A stretch of DNA of 64,000 nucleotides. Source: Acidobacteriota bacterium. GTDB taxonomy: Bacteria; Acidobacteriota; Terriglobia; Bryobacterales; Bryobacteraceae. The translations under genes and the position numbers were made by a program. Under the pieces are notes generated by a model, which saw only the letters and a list, made by a program, of their open reading frames with translations, was not told the DNA's origin and made no database searches. The stretch covers positions 62,001 through 126,000 of the forward strand of contig JAFKEE010000035.1 in the NCBI GenBank assembly GCA_017307505.1, written 5' to 3'. Of the stretch, positions 9,678-18,977 are shown in pieces; position 1 is the stretch's first letter; the number at the start of each line of letters is the position of its first letter.

Positions 9678-10886
9678 ATGATCGGACTCGTCGATATCCA
9701 GAAGGCCATGGCCCGCATCCGCGAGTCCATCCGCCTCTCCCCGCTCGTCCATTCCGAGTCCCTTTCCGCGCTCTCCGGCAATGAGCTCTACCTCAAGCTG
9801 GAGAACCTGCAGCGCACCGGCTCGTTCAAGGAACGCGGAGCCCTCAACAAGATCCTCACCCTGACAGATCAGGAGAAGTCCCGCGGGGTCATCGCCGCCT
9901 CGGCCGGCAATCACGCCCAGGCCGTCGCCTACCACGCCACCGCCCGCGGCATCCGCTCCCGCATCTGCATGCCGCTCGCCACGCCCCTCGTGAAGGTTTC
10001 AGCGACCCGCGGCTACGGCGCCGAGGTCGTGCTGCACGGCCGCAACTACGACGAGGCCTACCAGGAAGCCGTACGCCAGTGCGAGGCCGACGGACTCACC
10101 TTCCTCCACCCCTTTGACGACGAAGCCGTCATCGCCGGGCAAGGCACGCTCGGCCTGGAAATGCTGGCCCAGAACCCGGCGCTCGACGTCATCATCGCCC
10201 CGGCCGGCGGCGGCGGACTGCTGGGCGGCCTGGCCTGCGCCGTCAAGGAGATCAATCCCCGCATCGAGATCGTCGGCGTGGAAGCAGCCCGCGTACCCTC
10301 CATGGCCGCCGCCATGCATTCCACCGGACCCGTCACGGTCGACGCCGCCACCACCATCGCCGACGGCATCGCCGTGCGCCGCGTGGGCGAACTGACACTC
10401 CCGCTCGTCCGCAAGTACGTCGACTCCATGGTCGTCGTGGAAGAGGAGGAAATCGCCAACGCCATCCTGCTCCTGCTGGAGCGCGAAAAGACCCTGGCGG
10501 AAGGCGCCGGAGCCGCCGCCCTCGCCGCCGTCCTTCAGCACAAAACCGCCTATCAGGGCAAACGCATCGGCCTGCTGGTCTGCGGCGGCAACATCGACGT
10601 CACCTTGCTCTCCCGCATCATCGAACGCGGTCTGGTCAAGGACGGCCGCCTCGTCCGCCTGCGCATCCACCTCACGGACCACCCCGGAGCCCTCCGCCGC
10701 CTCTGCGAAGTCATCGAGGAGCAGAAAGCCAACATCGTCGAAACCAAGCATGACCGCGCCTACTACGGCGTCAATCTCGGCGACACCGTCATCGACGTCA
10801 CCATGGAGACACGCGGCACCAGCCACATTCAGGAACTGATGACAGCCCTGAGCGCGGCCGGTTATGTGCATGAGCGCGTCCAATGA
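9678..10886 (+). CDS. ilvA: Threonine dehydratase (threonine ammonia-lyase) with ACT domain
   Basis: A 402-residue fold-II PLP enzyme. The PLP lysine is in TGSFKERGA (Lys51), the substrate loop is AASAGNHAQAVAYHA, and the phosphate-binding glycine loop is APAGGGGLLGGLA. Residues about 325-402 (LVRLRIHLTDHPGALRRLCEVIEEQKANIVETKHDR) form one ACT domain. Length and a single ACT domain fit the form with about 400 residues; it could be the biosynthetic enzyme making 2-oxobutanoate for isoleucine or a catabolic TdcB-like one. No ilv neighbours help decide. ATG 9678 is 82 bases after the transporter gene. Confidence 0.9.
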   Translation: MIGLVDIQKAMARIRESIRLSPLVHSESLSALSGNELYLKLENLQRTGSFKERGALNKILTLTDQEKSRGVIAASAGNHAQAVAYHATARGIRSRICMPLATPLVKVSATRGYGAEVVLHGRNYDEAYQEAVRQCEADGLTFLHPFDDEAVIAGQGTLGLEMLAQNPALDVIIAPAGGGGLLGGLACAVKEINPRIEIVGVEAARVPSMAAAMHSTGPVTVDAATTIADGIAVRRVGELTLPLVRKYVDSMVVVEEEEIANAILLLLEREKTLAEGAGAAALAAVLQHKTAYQGKRIGLLVCGGNIDVTLLSRIIERGLVKDGRLVRLRIHLTDHPGALRRLCEVIEEQKANIVETKHDRAYYGVNLGDTVIDVTMETRGTSHIQELMTALSAAGYVHERVQ

Positions 10887-10903
10887 TGTCAAAATGAAGA
10901 CTT

Positions 10904-13900
10904 ATGCGTCTTCTTCTTTTCCTGTGCGCCCTCAGTGTATGTCTACTGGCCCAGTCGCCATTGGGCACCGTTACAGGTCTGGCCGTCGACCCTAGCGGCG
11001 CTCCTATCCCCAACGCCACCGTGGCCTTAACCAACGAGGCCACTGGCGTCCGCATCGAGACCGTCACCAACAGCACCGGCAATTATCTCTTCCCGAATCT
11101 CGCCCCCGGCGATTACAAACTGGCCGCTGAAGCCAAAGGCTTCCGCAAACTCGAAGCCGCCGGACTTTCCCTGGCCGCCTTCCGCACCCTCCGCCAGGAC
11201 CTGCACTTCGCCCTCGAATCCTCCTCGGCTGAGGTGACCGTCGCCGAATCCGCCTCGCCGGTCATTCAGACGGAATCGCCGAGCGTCTCCTTCGGACTAT
11301 CCAAGACCCAGATCCTCGAACTGCCCTCCAACCTGCGCAGCGTCTACAACAACTCCGGCGACTCCGGCCTCATCGCCAACCTCATGCCCCTCACCGTCCC
11401 CGGCGTTGTGCAGATGGGCAGCGGAGCTTACTGGATGGTCCCCGGCGGCGGCCCCAACGGCCTCAAACTGAAGGTCGACGGCATCGAAACCAACTTCGGC
11501 AACTTCGGCAGCCCGGACCCCGTCTCCCAGCCTTCCATGGAAGCCGTCGAGGAGTTCACCGCCAACCTCACCACCAACCGCGCCGAGTTCGGCGGACTCG
11601 GCACCGTCACCACCGTCACCAAGTCCGGCACGAATCAATATCACGGCGACCTCTTCTGGTACGGCAAGAATGCCGCTCTCGACGCCCGCAATCCCTTCCT
11701 CACCGCCCGGCCCTTCCAGAACATCCACGACTTCGGCTTCAGCGCCGGCGGCCCCCTCCGCAAGGACAAGACTTTCGCTTTCCTCACGTTTGAGGAGATT
11801 CGCGGCGTCCGCAGCTACCCCTTCACCTCCAGCGTCCCCACCGTCGCCCAGCGCGGCGGCCAGTTCAGCGCCGCGGTCCGCGACCCTTACGCCAACAACG
11901 CGCCCTTCACCGATAACAGGATCCCGGTCAGCCGCCTGACGCCCGAGGCCCTCAAGGCCCAGAACCTCCTCTACCCGTTGCCCAACTTCGGCGACGCCTC
12001 CCTCACCGCCGGTAACTACCGCGCCGCCTTCAACGGACCCGAAGTCCACCACCTCTTTGAGACCCGCATCGACCACAACTTCACCAGCGCCCACTCCGCT
12101 TTCCTGCGCTATCAGTGGAAGTACGACGACTACGACATCCCCGGCGCCCGCGGCCAGTTGCCACCCGTCACCGAAGGCACGTCCAAGAACCTGCGTCAGA
12201 TGAACTTTGTCAGCTTCGGCGACATCTGGACCGTCAGCCCCACGCTGTTCAATGAATTCCGCGCGGGCCTCGTCGCCCTCGAATCGAAATCGTCCGCCAA
12301 CGTGAAGGGCCAGAGCCTGCTCGACCAGATCGGCATCACTGGTCTGCCCGTCCGCTCCGGCGCCCCCGGCGTGCCGAACTTCTCCGTCACCGGACTCAGC
12401 ACCTACACCCAGAGCCTGCTCAATCCCGTCGTCGACAATCACTGGCAGCTCGCTGACAACATCACCAAGATCGCCGGCCGCCACACCTTCAAAGCGGGTG
12501 CCGAAGTGGTCCACTGGATGGTGAACAAGCACGTCACCTCCAACGCCGCCCTGTTCGGCAACTTCTCGTTCCAGAACCGCTACACCGGCCAGCCCTACGG
12601 CGACTTCCTCCTGGGCCTGCCCACCACCGTCACCCGCCTCGACCCCTACGCCGCCCAGTACTTCCGCTGGACCGACGCTTCCTTCTACGTCCAGGACGAC
12701 TTCAAGGTCAACGCGCGCCTCAGCCTCAACTACGGCATCCGCTACGAGTACAACCAGCCCGCTTCCGCCCGCGGCGATAACTTCTACAACTTCGACGTGC
12801 CTACCGGCGCCGCCGTCCTGCCCACAGCCGCCGCCCGCAGCCTCATCAGCCCCTATTACCCCTCGACTCTGCCCATCATCACGGCCGACAGCATCGGCCT
12901 GGGCCGCTCGCTGCGCACCTCCGACAACAACAACTGGGCCCCGCGCGCCGGCTTCTCCTACCGCGTCGACAACTCGGGCAAGACCGTCATCCGCGGCGGA
13001 GCCGGCATCTACTATGGCCACTACTCCGTCGGCGCGCTCGGCAGCCAGGTGGCCGGCCCGTTCGCCGTCTCCACCACCAGCAACAACGCCTTCGCCAACG
13101 GAGCCCCCCTCTTCACCCTGGCCCAGCCCTTCGCCGCACCGGGCAGCGCCGGCACGCTGAACCTGAACGGCCTGGCGTCGGATCTCAAGAACACCTACTC
13201 GCTCCAGTATTCCTTCACGCTCGAGCGCGAACTCTCCCGCGACTTCGGCCTGCGCCTCAGCTACATCGGCTCCAAGGGCACCCAGTTGCCCTATATGCGC
13301 AACATCAACCAGCCCCGCGCATCGTCCACAGCCTTCGCCCAGGCACGCCGCCCCTATCCCATCTACAACAATGTGGTCTTCGCCGAAAACGGAGCCAACA
13401 ACAGCTACCAGGGCCTCCAGACCGGCATCACCAGGCGCATGTCCCGCGGCCTGCAGTTCAACTCCACCTGGGTCTGGGCCAAGGAACTCAGCGAAGTGGA
13501 CGACACCAACAACGCCGAGATCAATACGCAGATTGAAGATGCCTACGATCGACGCCGCGACCGCGCCGATGTCTACTCCATCCCGCGGCACCAGTGGATG
13601 AATCAGGCCCTCTGGGAACTCCCGCTGGGCAAAGGCAAGCTTCTGGGCGGCTGGCAGATCAATGCGCTCATCAACTTCAGCACCGGCAACTGGCTGAATC
13701 CGCAGTTCTCAGGCAGCGACCCGTCGAACACCAACACGGTCGGCGGCCGTCCCGACGCCATCAGCCCGGTCACCTATCCCGGGACGCTCGGCGCCTGGTT
13801 CGACCGCACCACCTTCGCCGTACCCACGGGCGGCCGCTTCGGCAACGCCGCCCGCAATTCCGTCGAGGGGCCCGGCTATGTGGTCTTCAACGCCGGAGTC

Positions 13901-14098
13901 ATGAAAAAGGTGCGGTTTGAAAAGGCGGGCGAAGTACAGATCGGAGCTTCGTTCCAGAACCTGCTGAACCACGTCAACTACGGCCAGCCCAACATGACCG
14001 TCAACAACGTCAACGGCGGCGTCATCACCAGCACCCACGTCTTCCTGCCGGCCGGTTCACCGCGCCAGGGCCAGTTGAATCTGCGCTGGAAATTCTAG
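10904..14098 (+). CDS. TonB-dependent receptor with carboxypeptidase-regulatory domain (Oar-like)
   Basis: A 1064-residue outer-membrane protein. It has a signal peptide (MRLLLFLCALSVCLLAQ), then a carboxypeptidase-regulatory-like beta-sandwich at about 20-100 (GTVTGLAVDPSGAPIPNATV, NSTGNYLFPNLAPGDYKL), a plug region at about 110-250 (EFTANLTTNRAEFGGLGTVTTVTKSGTN) and a long beta-barrel ending in the terminal aromatic LNLRWKF expected by the BAM machinery. No TonB box is obvious. This architecture is strongly expanded in Acidobacteria and is thought to take up glycans or peptides. It lies 17 bases after ilvA; the link is probably positional. Confidence 0.93.
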   Translation: MRLLLFLCALSVCLLAQSPLGTVTGLAVDPSGAPIPNATVALTNEATGVRIETVTNSTGNYLFPNLAPGDYKLAAEAKGFRKLEAAGLSLAAFRTLRQDLHFALESSSAEVTVAESASPVIQTESPSVSFGLSKTQILELPSNLRSVYNNSGDSGLIANLMPLTVPGVVQMGSGAYWMVPGGGPNGLKLKVDGIETNFGNFGSPDPVSQPSMEAVEEFTANLTTNRAEFGGLGTVTTVTKSGTNQYHGDLFWYGKNAALDARNPFLTARPFQNIHDFGFSAGGPLRKDKTFAFLTFEEIRGVRSYPFTSSVPTVAQRGGQFSAAVRDPYANNAPFTDNRIPVSRLTPEALKAQNLLYPLPNFGDASLTAGNYRAAFNGPEVHHLFETRIDHNFTSAHSAFLRYQWKYDDYDIPGARGQLPPVTEGTSKNLRQMNFVSFGDIWTVSPTLFNEFRAGLVALESKSSANVKGQSLLDQIGITGLPVRSGAPGVPNFSVTGLSTYTQSLLNPVVDNHWQLADNITKIAGRHTFKAGAEVVHWMVNKHVTSNAALFGNFSFQNRYTGQPYGDFLLGLPTTVTRLDPYAAQYFRWTDASFYVQDDFKVNARLSLNYGIRYEYNQPASARGDNFYNFDVPTGAAVLPTAAARSLISPYYPSTLPIITADSIGLGRSLRTSDNNNWAPRAGFSYRVDNSGKTVIRGGAGIYYGHYSVGALGSQVAGPFAVSTTSNNAFANGAPLFTLAQPFAAPGSAGTLNLNGLASDLKNTYSLQYSFTLERELSRDFGLRLSYIGSKGTQLPYMRNINQPRASSTAFAQARRPYPIYNNVVFAENGANNSYQGLQTGITRRMSRGLQFNSTWVWAKELSEVDDTNNAEINTQIEDAYDRRRDRADVYSIPRHQWMNQALWELPLGKGKLLGGWQINALINFSTGNWLNPQFSGSDPSNTNTVGGRPDAISPVTYPGTLGAWFDRTTFAVPTGGRFGNAARNSVEGPGYVVFNAGVMKKVRFEKAGEVQIGASFQNLLNHVNYGQPNMTVNNVNGGVITSTHVFLPAGSPRQGQLNLRWKF

Positions 14099-14105
14099 CC
14101 GGCAA

Positions 14106-14135
14106 CGGGGCAACCGGAGAACTCCGGCTGCCCCG
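14106..14135. terminator. Bidirectional terminator between convergent genes
   Basis: CGGGGCA (14106-14112) pairs with TGCCCCG (14129-14135), and CCGGAG pairs with CTCCGG inside it around an AA loop. It sits in the 43 bases between the ends of the receptor and the PQQ-propeller genes and can serve both strands. Confidence 0.75.
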
Positions 14136-14141
14136 CCCTTC

Positions 14142-16532
14142 TCACTGTTTTGAAAACTGACGGTTCGGCACCACCCGCTGGTTTGTCGTCAGCCCGGCCG
14201 TTCCATCGCCCGCAATCGACACCGTGACTGCCCGGCTGGTGAAGTCGCCCACCCGGACGACCAGCGGGACCGCGCTGCCCGGCTGGATCTGGTCCGGCAC
14301 GTGAATCCTCACGTAGAGCACCGGGCCCAGCAGGCCCGGCTTCCCGCCCGCATACAACACATCCGCATCCACCCCGCCGATACTCGCCGTCACCGTGAGC
14401 TTCGGCAAGGGAAAGTTAAACGGGATGAACGTCTCGTCGATGCTGTCGTTCTGCGGGTCCGTGATGCCCACGCCGGTAATCAACCCGGAAATAGTGGTGG
14501 ACGGATAAGCCGGATTCTCCACGGAGTTGGGCGTTGCGTCCTCATTATCAAAGGCGCCGGCCCCAACCCCCGAACCATCCACCGTGGCGATCCCCGGATG
14601 CGCGTCTACCACTTCCAGGGTTTGCGGCTCCGTCGTCAGGCCGTCATGCTGCAGAGTCACAGTCACTGAGCTCTTGCCGATCACGGAGTATGGAACCACC
14701 GCCAGGGCCTTCGTGGAAGACGCATAGACAATGGATGCCGGCTGGTCGTCGAACATCACCTTCACCCCGCCCAGAATCTGCGGCAGCGTGCCCGTGCTGG
14801 AGTCGTCCGGCTTGTACTCCACAGCCGTCGCCGGACCAATGCCGTTCCCGGTCACCGCCACCAGTTCTCCCGGCGAAACGGCCCCGCCCTGCATGCTGAA
14901 TGCATTGGCGACGGTGATCTCCGAGAGCCCGTTGCTCCCCCCCGACCGCAGCCCGTAGACCGCGATCTGATTCGAGAACGTCGGCATATAAACACGGCCG
15001 TTGGCGACCGTGGGGTTCGCGAACTTTGCGAAACTCGGCAGCACATCGCCTTCCACCATGTCGCTGTTCCAGAGCTCCTGAGTCAGGTCTGTGGCGTCGA
15101 AAGCATGGAAAACACCGGGCCAGGGCCGTCCCACATTGCCGCCGTCTGTGGTCGTGGTCCACAGAATCGCCGTCGATGGATCGTTCTGGTTCGACGACAC
15201 CGTCATCCCCAGAAACGGAATGCCGCCCGAGTTCACTGATTCGTTCACCGGCGTCGTGTCGAACTTTCCGTCCTTCAACTGATAGGCCCGCACCGGCGCG
15301 CCGAAGCCCTGAACAAACAGCAGCGGGGCGCCCGGCCGGTTCCAGTAAGCCATGTTGTAGAGCCCCGCCTCTGCAATGCGGAAGCTCTGCACCGCCTTCG
15401 GATTGCCTTCGCTCATCTGGCCCATGTTGCCGCGCTTGATCACATACAGGACGCCTTCCTTGCCGCCGCCGATCAGCAGATCCGTACCGGGCAGGGGGAT
15501 GGGCGTGGTCGAACCCAGGTCGTTATCGACGTCGTTCAGATACTCCCAGTTGTCCGGCGTGAACGTGTCCAGCACGCCAAGGTTGCTGTCCAGTTTGAGG
15601 AAGCTTTGCCCCAGGTTGCGCTGTCCGTCGAAGGCGCCGTTCGCTGTGGCTACGTAGATATTCCCGTCTTCATCCACAGACGGACCGTGCCCCGTCATCC
15701 AGAGTGAGGAGCCCTCGCCATCCGGCGAGGCGTTCAGAATCGAGACCTGCTGGCTGAGGTTGGCCGCGCTATAGCCAAAGAGCCAGCCATGGTAGATGCC
15801 CGAGTCACCGTGGGACCCGAAGCCGGCATACACGACTCCTTTCTGGAGCAGCAGCGCCGGCCGCTGGATGTGCGCAAACGGCGTGAACGAAACAACACCA
15901 TCCTTGTTGTCACTGCCGACCCCCGGCACCTCACCGGAGATTGTGGCCGGTCCGCCGGCAACCTGGACGCCGGTCGCCAGATCCAGGCCGTGCAACTTAA
16001 AGGAGTAAGCACGATCACTGTATGTGGCCGCCACCACATAAATCGTGTTGCTTGTGGCATCGATCACCGGAGTCGACAGAATGCCGATCTCCGGGCTGAT
16101 GTCGGTGTAATAGTAGTCGATGCTGTAGTTGGCCGAGGGCACGGCCGGCCCGAGATTTACTTTCCACAGCGGTGGCGTGCTGGGCGGGGCCGCTGCATCG
16201 AAGGCGTACACCGAGTTGTGCATGGTGGCCACGATCAGGACATTCCGCTGGCCGTAACCCGGCACATCCACGCCGGAGACGTACAGAGGTTGGGCGTAGA
16301 CCTGTCCATCCACCTGCAGCGAGTAGAGTTTTCCGAACTGGTTGGGGTTGACGTTCGAGTGCTGCAAAACCGTCTCCGAATTCGTGGAATTCGTCCGGAA
16401 AGAATCGTAATTTGCAGTCAGAACGTTTACTTGAGCGTAGAGAGATCCCGACAATGCGCAGAGCGCCAGCATCGGCGTGCAGGCCAGGCCCGAAAGCCTG
16501 GATACACCCCGGGTAAGGAGAGAAACGAGCAT
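14142..16532 (-). CDS. Secreted PQQ-like beta-propeller protein with Solibacteres-type C-terminal domain
   Basis: The product has 796 residues. The N-terminus holds a signal peptide that may start at M1 or at the internal MLALCALSGSLYAQ. Residues about 35-530 are a PQQ/quinoprotein-type propeller with repeated blades such as RNVLIVATMHNSVYAFDAA, IYVVAATYSDRAYSFKLHGL, GTDLLIGGGKEGVLYVI and GRVYMPTFSNQIAVYGL. Residues about 540-790 match the C-terminal domain shared by many Solibacter/Bryobacter secreted proteins (SPGELVAVTGNGIGPATAV, VMFDDQPASIVYASSTKALAVVPYSV, VLYAGGKPGLLGPVLYVRIHVP). No dehydrogenase partner is nearby, so an enzymatic role is not supported. Two other genes in the window carry a related C-terminal domain. 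Confidence 0.88.
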   Translation of the reverse strand: MLVSLLTRGVSRLSGLACTPMLALCALSGSLYAQVNVLTANYDSFRTNSTNSETVLQHSNVNPNQFGKLYSLQVDGQVYAQPLYVSGVDVPGYGQRNVLIVATMHNSVYAFDAAAPPSTPPLWKVNLGPAVPSANYSIDYYYTDISPEIGILSTPVIDATSNTIYVVAATYSDRAYSFKLHGLDLATGVQVAGGPATISGEVPGVGSDNKDGVVSFTPFAHIQRPALLLQKGVVYAGFGSHGDSGIYHGWLFGYSAANLSQQVSILNASPDGEGSSLWMTGHGPSVDEDGNIYVATANGAFDGQRNLGQSFLKLDSNLGVLDTFTPDNWEYLNDVDNDLGSTTPIPLPGTDLLIGGGKEGVLYVIKRGNMGQMSEGNPKAVQSFRIAEAGLYNMAYWNRPGAPLLFVQGFGAPVRAYQLKDGKFDTTPVNESVNSGGIPFLGMTVSSNQNDPSTAILWTTTTDGGNVGRPWPGVFHAFDATDLTQELWNSDMVEGDVLPSFAKFANPTVANGRVYMPTFSNQIAVYGLRSGGSNGLSEITVANAFSMQGGAVSPGELVAVTGNGIGPATAVEYKPDDSSTGTLPQILGGVKVMFDDQPASIVYASSTKALAVVPYSVIGKSSVTVTLQHDGLTTEPQTLEVVDAHPGIATVDGSGVGAGAFDNEDATPNSVENPAYPSTTISGLITGVGITDPQNDSIDETFIPFNFPLPKLTVTASIGGVDADVLYAGGKPGLLGPVLYVRIHVPDQIQPGSAVPLVVRVGDFTSRAVTVSIAGDGTAGLTTNQRVVPNRQFSKQ

Positions 16533-16609
16533 GCTCTTCTAATGACGTTGAAGAGGTCGCGAACGGTGACAGGCAATGGAAATTAATAGGCGAAGGCGCA
16601 GGCAGCGGA

Positions 16610-16627
16610 GACTATCTAGCGATAGTC
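16610..16627 (-). terminator. Small hairpin just after the HD-hydrolase gene
   Basis: GACTATC (16610-16616) and GATAGTC (16621-16627) form a perfect 7-bp stem with a TAGC loop, starting two bases beyond the stop codon of the HD gene. There is no T-tract, so termination is only a guess. Confidence 0.35.
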
Positions 16628-16628
16628 C

Positions 16629-17183
16629 CTATTCGAAGACTGCACTCACCTCTGCAGAGAAGACCGACGCCAGCTTTGCACCCGGATTGCCGGTCAGCCG
16701 CGACCCAAACACACCCGCCAGCGACTGGTAATACCACCGCTGCTGCTCACGTCCGCGGCGAAACCGGGTCCACGCATGGTCGCCTCGCATTTCAATATCC
16801 TCACGGATTGATCGAATATTGTCTATTTTGTCAGCAATGGCGACCAACAGCAGATCTTCCTCGGCGGTGCTCAACAGATCGATCGTGTGCTGCTTCCGGT
16901 GCTCCCAGGAGGCAGACTTGTCCGGCTCACTCGCCCCACGGACCAGCGCCGCCACATCCCCGCCAAACAGCACCTCGATCTGCTCGTACGTAACGAAGCA
17001 ATCTTCCACCGTATCGTGCAGCATCGCCGCCACGGCGAGCTTCTCCGGACAGCCGGCATCCAGCAGCGTAGCCGCCGCGCGCATCGGGTGAATCAGATAA
17101 GGCACGTTGGTACCTTTTCGATACTGTCCGGAATGCGCCGCTGCCGCAAACTGGATGGCGAAGAAGATCAGGGGAGAATCCAT
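16629..17183 (-). CDS. HD-domain hydrolase of the RelA/SpoT-type (MESH1-like)
   Basis: A 184-residue protein made only of an HD domain. The metal ligands are visible: His32 in PYLIHPMRAA, the His56-Asp57 pair in AAMLHDTVED and Asp118 in VAIADKIDNIRS. The HDTVED and ADKIDN pattern is that of the (p)ppGpp hydrolase half of SpoT and of small alarmone hydrolases, so nucleotide pyrophosphohydrolase activity is likely though the substrate is uncertain. ATG 17183 lies inside the last codons of cdsA, so it is the third gene of the uppS-cdsA operon. Confidence 0.82.
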   Translation of the reverse strand: MDSPLIFFAIQFAAAAHSGQYRKGTNVPYLIHPMRAAATLLDAGCPEKLAVAAMLHDTVEDCFVTYEQIEVLFGGDVAALVRGASEPDKSASWEHRKQHTIDLLSTAEEDLLLVAIADKIDNIRSIREDIEMRGDHAWTRFRRGREQQRWYYQSLAGVFGSRLTGNPGAKLASVFSAEVSAVFE

Positions 17184-17959
17184 CGCTGTTGTAATAACCA
17201 GTAGACCACAGGAACCGAAAACAGACTGGAATCCACCCGGTCCAGCCAGCCGCCATGGCCAGGCAGCAGGTTGCCGCTATCCTTCACGCCCGCCCCCCGC
17301 TTGATAGCCGACTCACACAGGTCCCCCACCTGGCCGGCCACGTTCGCCGCCAGACACAAAACCAGCGCCGGCCCCAGCGCCACCTCAGGGAACTTCCAGT
17401 GCAGGAACCAGGCACCCAGCGCCATGGAGGAAACCGTCGAAGCGATGGTCCCTTCCCACGACTTGCCGGGGCTGATCGACGGCGCCAGCTTGTGCCGCCC
17501 GAAGTTCTTCCCAAAATAAAAGGCAAAGGTGTCGCCCACCCAGTTGATCGCCACGCCAAACAGCATCCACCATGGACTGCGGCCGTGCAGGAATACGGCG
17601 CATCGCCAGGCCCCGAAGATGTACAGCACACCCAGCACCGACATCGACGCCATCGGCAGCACCTGCGGAAGTGCCCGCCGCCGCATGGCCAGGACCCACG
17701 CCAGCAGCGCAAACAGCGTCAGATAGAGCGACTCGTTGTTCGGTAGCACCAGCAGCAACACCCCGGCCAGATAACCGATGGGACTGTGCCGCGGATCCGG
17801 TCCGCTGTCCGGAAAATGAGCGCCGGCGATGCCCTGATATTCGTAGTAACAGAGACACCCGACGACAGCCAGGATCCCCAGGAAGAACCAGTCAGGAGCA
17901 AATACGACAGCGTAGAAAAAGAACGGGGTAATGATCAGACCAGTGAGAAGCCGCTTCAT
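17168..17959 (-). CDS. cdsA: Phosphatidate cytidylyltransferase
   Basis: A 263-residue membrane protein with about seven hydrophobic segments. The C-terminal half carries the CDP-diglyceride synthetase signature: INWVGDTFAFYFGKNFGRHKLAPSISPGKSWEGT, and then GDLCESAIKRGAGVKDSGNLLPGHGGWLDRVDS, with the acidic and SPGKSWEG residues that bind CTP and metal. It converts phosphatidic acid and CTP to CDP-diacylglycerol at the inner membrane. ATG 17959 overlaps the stop of uppS by four bases (ATGA), so translation is coupled; the 3' end overlaps the HD gene by 16 bases. The uppS-cdsA order is the common one in bacteria. Confidence 0.92.
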   Translation of the reverse strand: MKRLLTGLIITPFFFYAVVFAPDWFFLGILAVVGCLCYYEYQGIAGAHFPDSGPDPRHSPIGYLAGVLLLVLPNNESLYLTLFALLAWVLAMRRRALPQVLPMASMSVLGVLYIFGAWRCAVFLHGRSPWWMLFGVAINWVGDTFAFYFGKNFGRHKLAPSISPGKSWEGTIASTVSSMALGAWFLHWKFPEVALGPALVLCLAANVAGQVGDLCESAIKRGAGVKDSGNLLPGHGGWLDRVDSSLFSVPVVYWLLQQRWILP

Positions 17960-18810
17960 CGAGTGGGTAAGCTGACGGCTTCCAACACAGGTTCGTCGGC
18001 AGCCGGTTGGGCCGGCGCCTGGCGAATGCCCCCGAAGCGGCGGTCGCGTTTCTGATAGGCCTTCAGGGCCTCCAGCAGCGCGATCCGATTGAAATCCGGC
18101 CAGTACGTCTCCGTAACATAGAGCTCGGCGTAGGCGATCTGCCAAAGCAGGAAGTTGGAGATCCGCATTTCGCCGGAGGTGCGGATCAACAGGTCGGGTT
18201 CGGGCTGCCCGGCCGTATACAGATGGTTGCCAAGGGAGTCCTCGTCCACCTTCAGGTCTTCCAGGCGGCCCGTCCGCCTCGCTTCGTCGATGACGCGGTT
18301 CACCGCGTCCACAATCTCGGTCCTGCCGCCGTAGTTGATCGCCAGATTGAGGATCAGACCTGTGTTGCCGGCCGTGGCCGCGATGGCGCTATCCAGCTCT
18401 TTCCGGATCTCGCTCGACAACTCGTCCAGCCGCCCAATCGCACGCAGCCGGATGTTGTTCTGCATCAGGTGCGCGACTTACTTCCTCAGGTAGTAGCGCA
18501 GCAGCCGCCACAACGTCTCCACTTCCGTGCGCGGGCGCTTCCAGTTCTCCACAGAAAACGCGTAAAGCGTCAGGCTGTGGACATTTAACTGCGCACACGT
18601 CTCCACCGTCATACGCACTGGTTCGACACCGGCTTTGTGTCCGGCGGCGCGCGGCAGGCTGCGGCTGTTGGCCCACCGGCCATTGCCGTCCATGATCACT
18701 CCGATATGTGCGGGAAGACGCGCCGGATCCAGCGACCGCGCCAATACCCATTCGGGCGAGCCCGGCTTTAGCGTCTGCAGTAGCGCCTGCATGAATAAGG
18801 ATTCCTTCAC
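17956..18810 (-). pseudogene. uppS: Isoprenyl (undecaprenyl diphosphate) synthase, interrupted by one in-frame TAA
   Basis: The frame encodes a complete cis-prenyltransferase: [16 protein letters not shown] with the catalytic Asp (about residue 41), [55 protein letters not shown] and IAYAELYVTETYWPDF. A single TAA at 18478-18480 splits it into 110 and about 174 codons in the same frame. The stop falls where E. coli UppS has Glu (LDSEVKSLHRHNVRLR against LRK-stop-VAHLMQNNIRLR), so one base changes GAA to TAA. An ATG four codons downstream could allow re-initiation, but the fragment would lack the active site. UppS makes the lipid carrier for cell wall synthesis and is normally essential. Start is GTG 18810 or, with AAGGA upstream, ATG 18792. 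Confidence 0.88.
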
Positions 18811-18938
18811 ATCTTATCGCATCCGGCTCGTATAAGAGCCCAACCCCGGAGCTGAAGGACCCGGGCCATCCCGAGTAGGGTCGGAACCTGAGCCAACTAC
18901 ATGAATCTTCTATCATTCCCGCACTTCTGTATTGAATT

Positions 18939-18954
18939 TGACAGCGTACTGTCA
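18939..18954. promoter_or_regulatory. Palindrome overlapping a TTGACA-like hexamer upstream of the metalloprotease gene
   Basis: TGACAG (18939-18944) and CTGTCA (18949-18954) form a perfect inverted repeat around CGTA, and the left arm overlaps TTGACA (18938-18943). It lies 24 bases before the start codon of the secreted metalloprotease gene. It could be an operator. A matching -10 at normal spacing is not clear and would leave almost no room for the ribosome site. Confidence 0.3.
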
Positions 18955-18977
18955 CAGGATTTAAACAGGAGACAATA

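Noticed and set aside
11297-13591. A 764-residue open frame on the minus strand within the TonB-dependent receptor gene
   Set aside because: It is antisense to a well-supported receptor gene and its composition (Gly, Ala, Val, Asp) is what high-GC codons give in reverse. No motifs or ribosome site are present.
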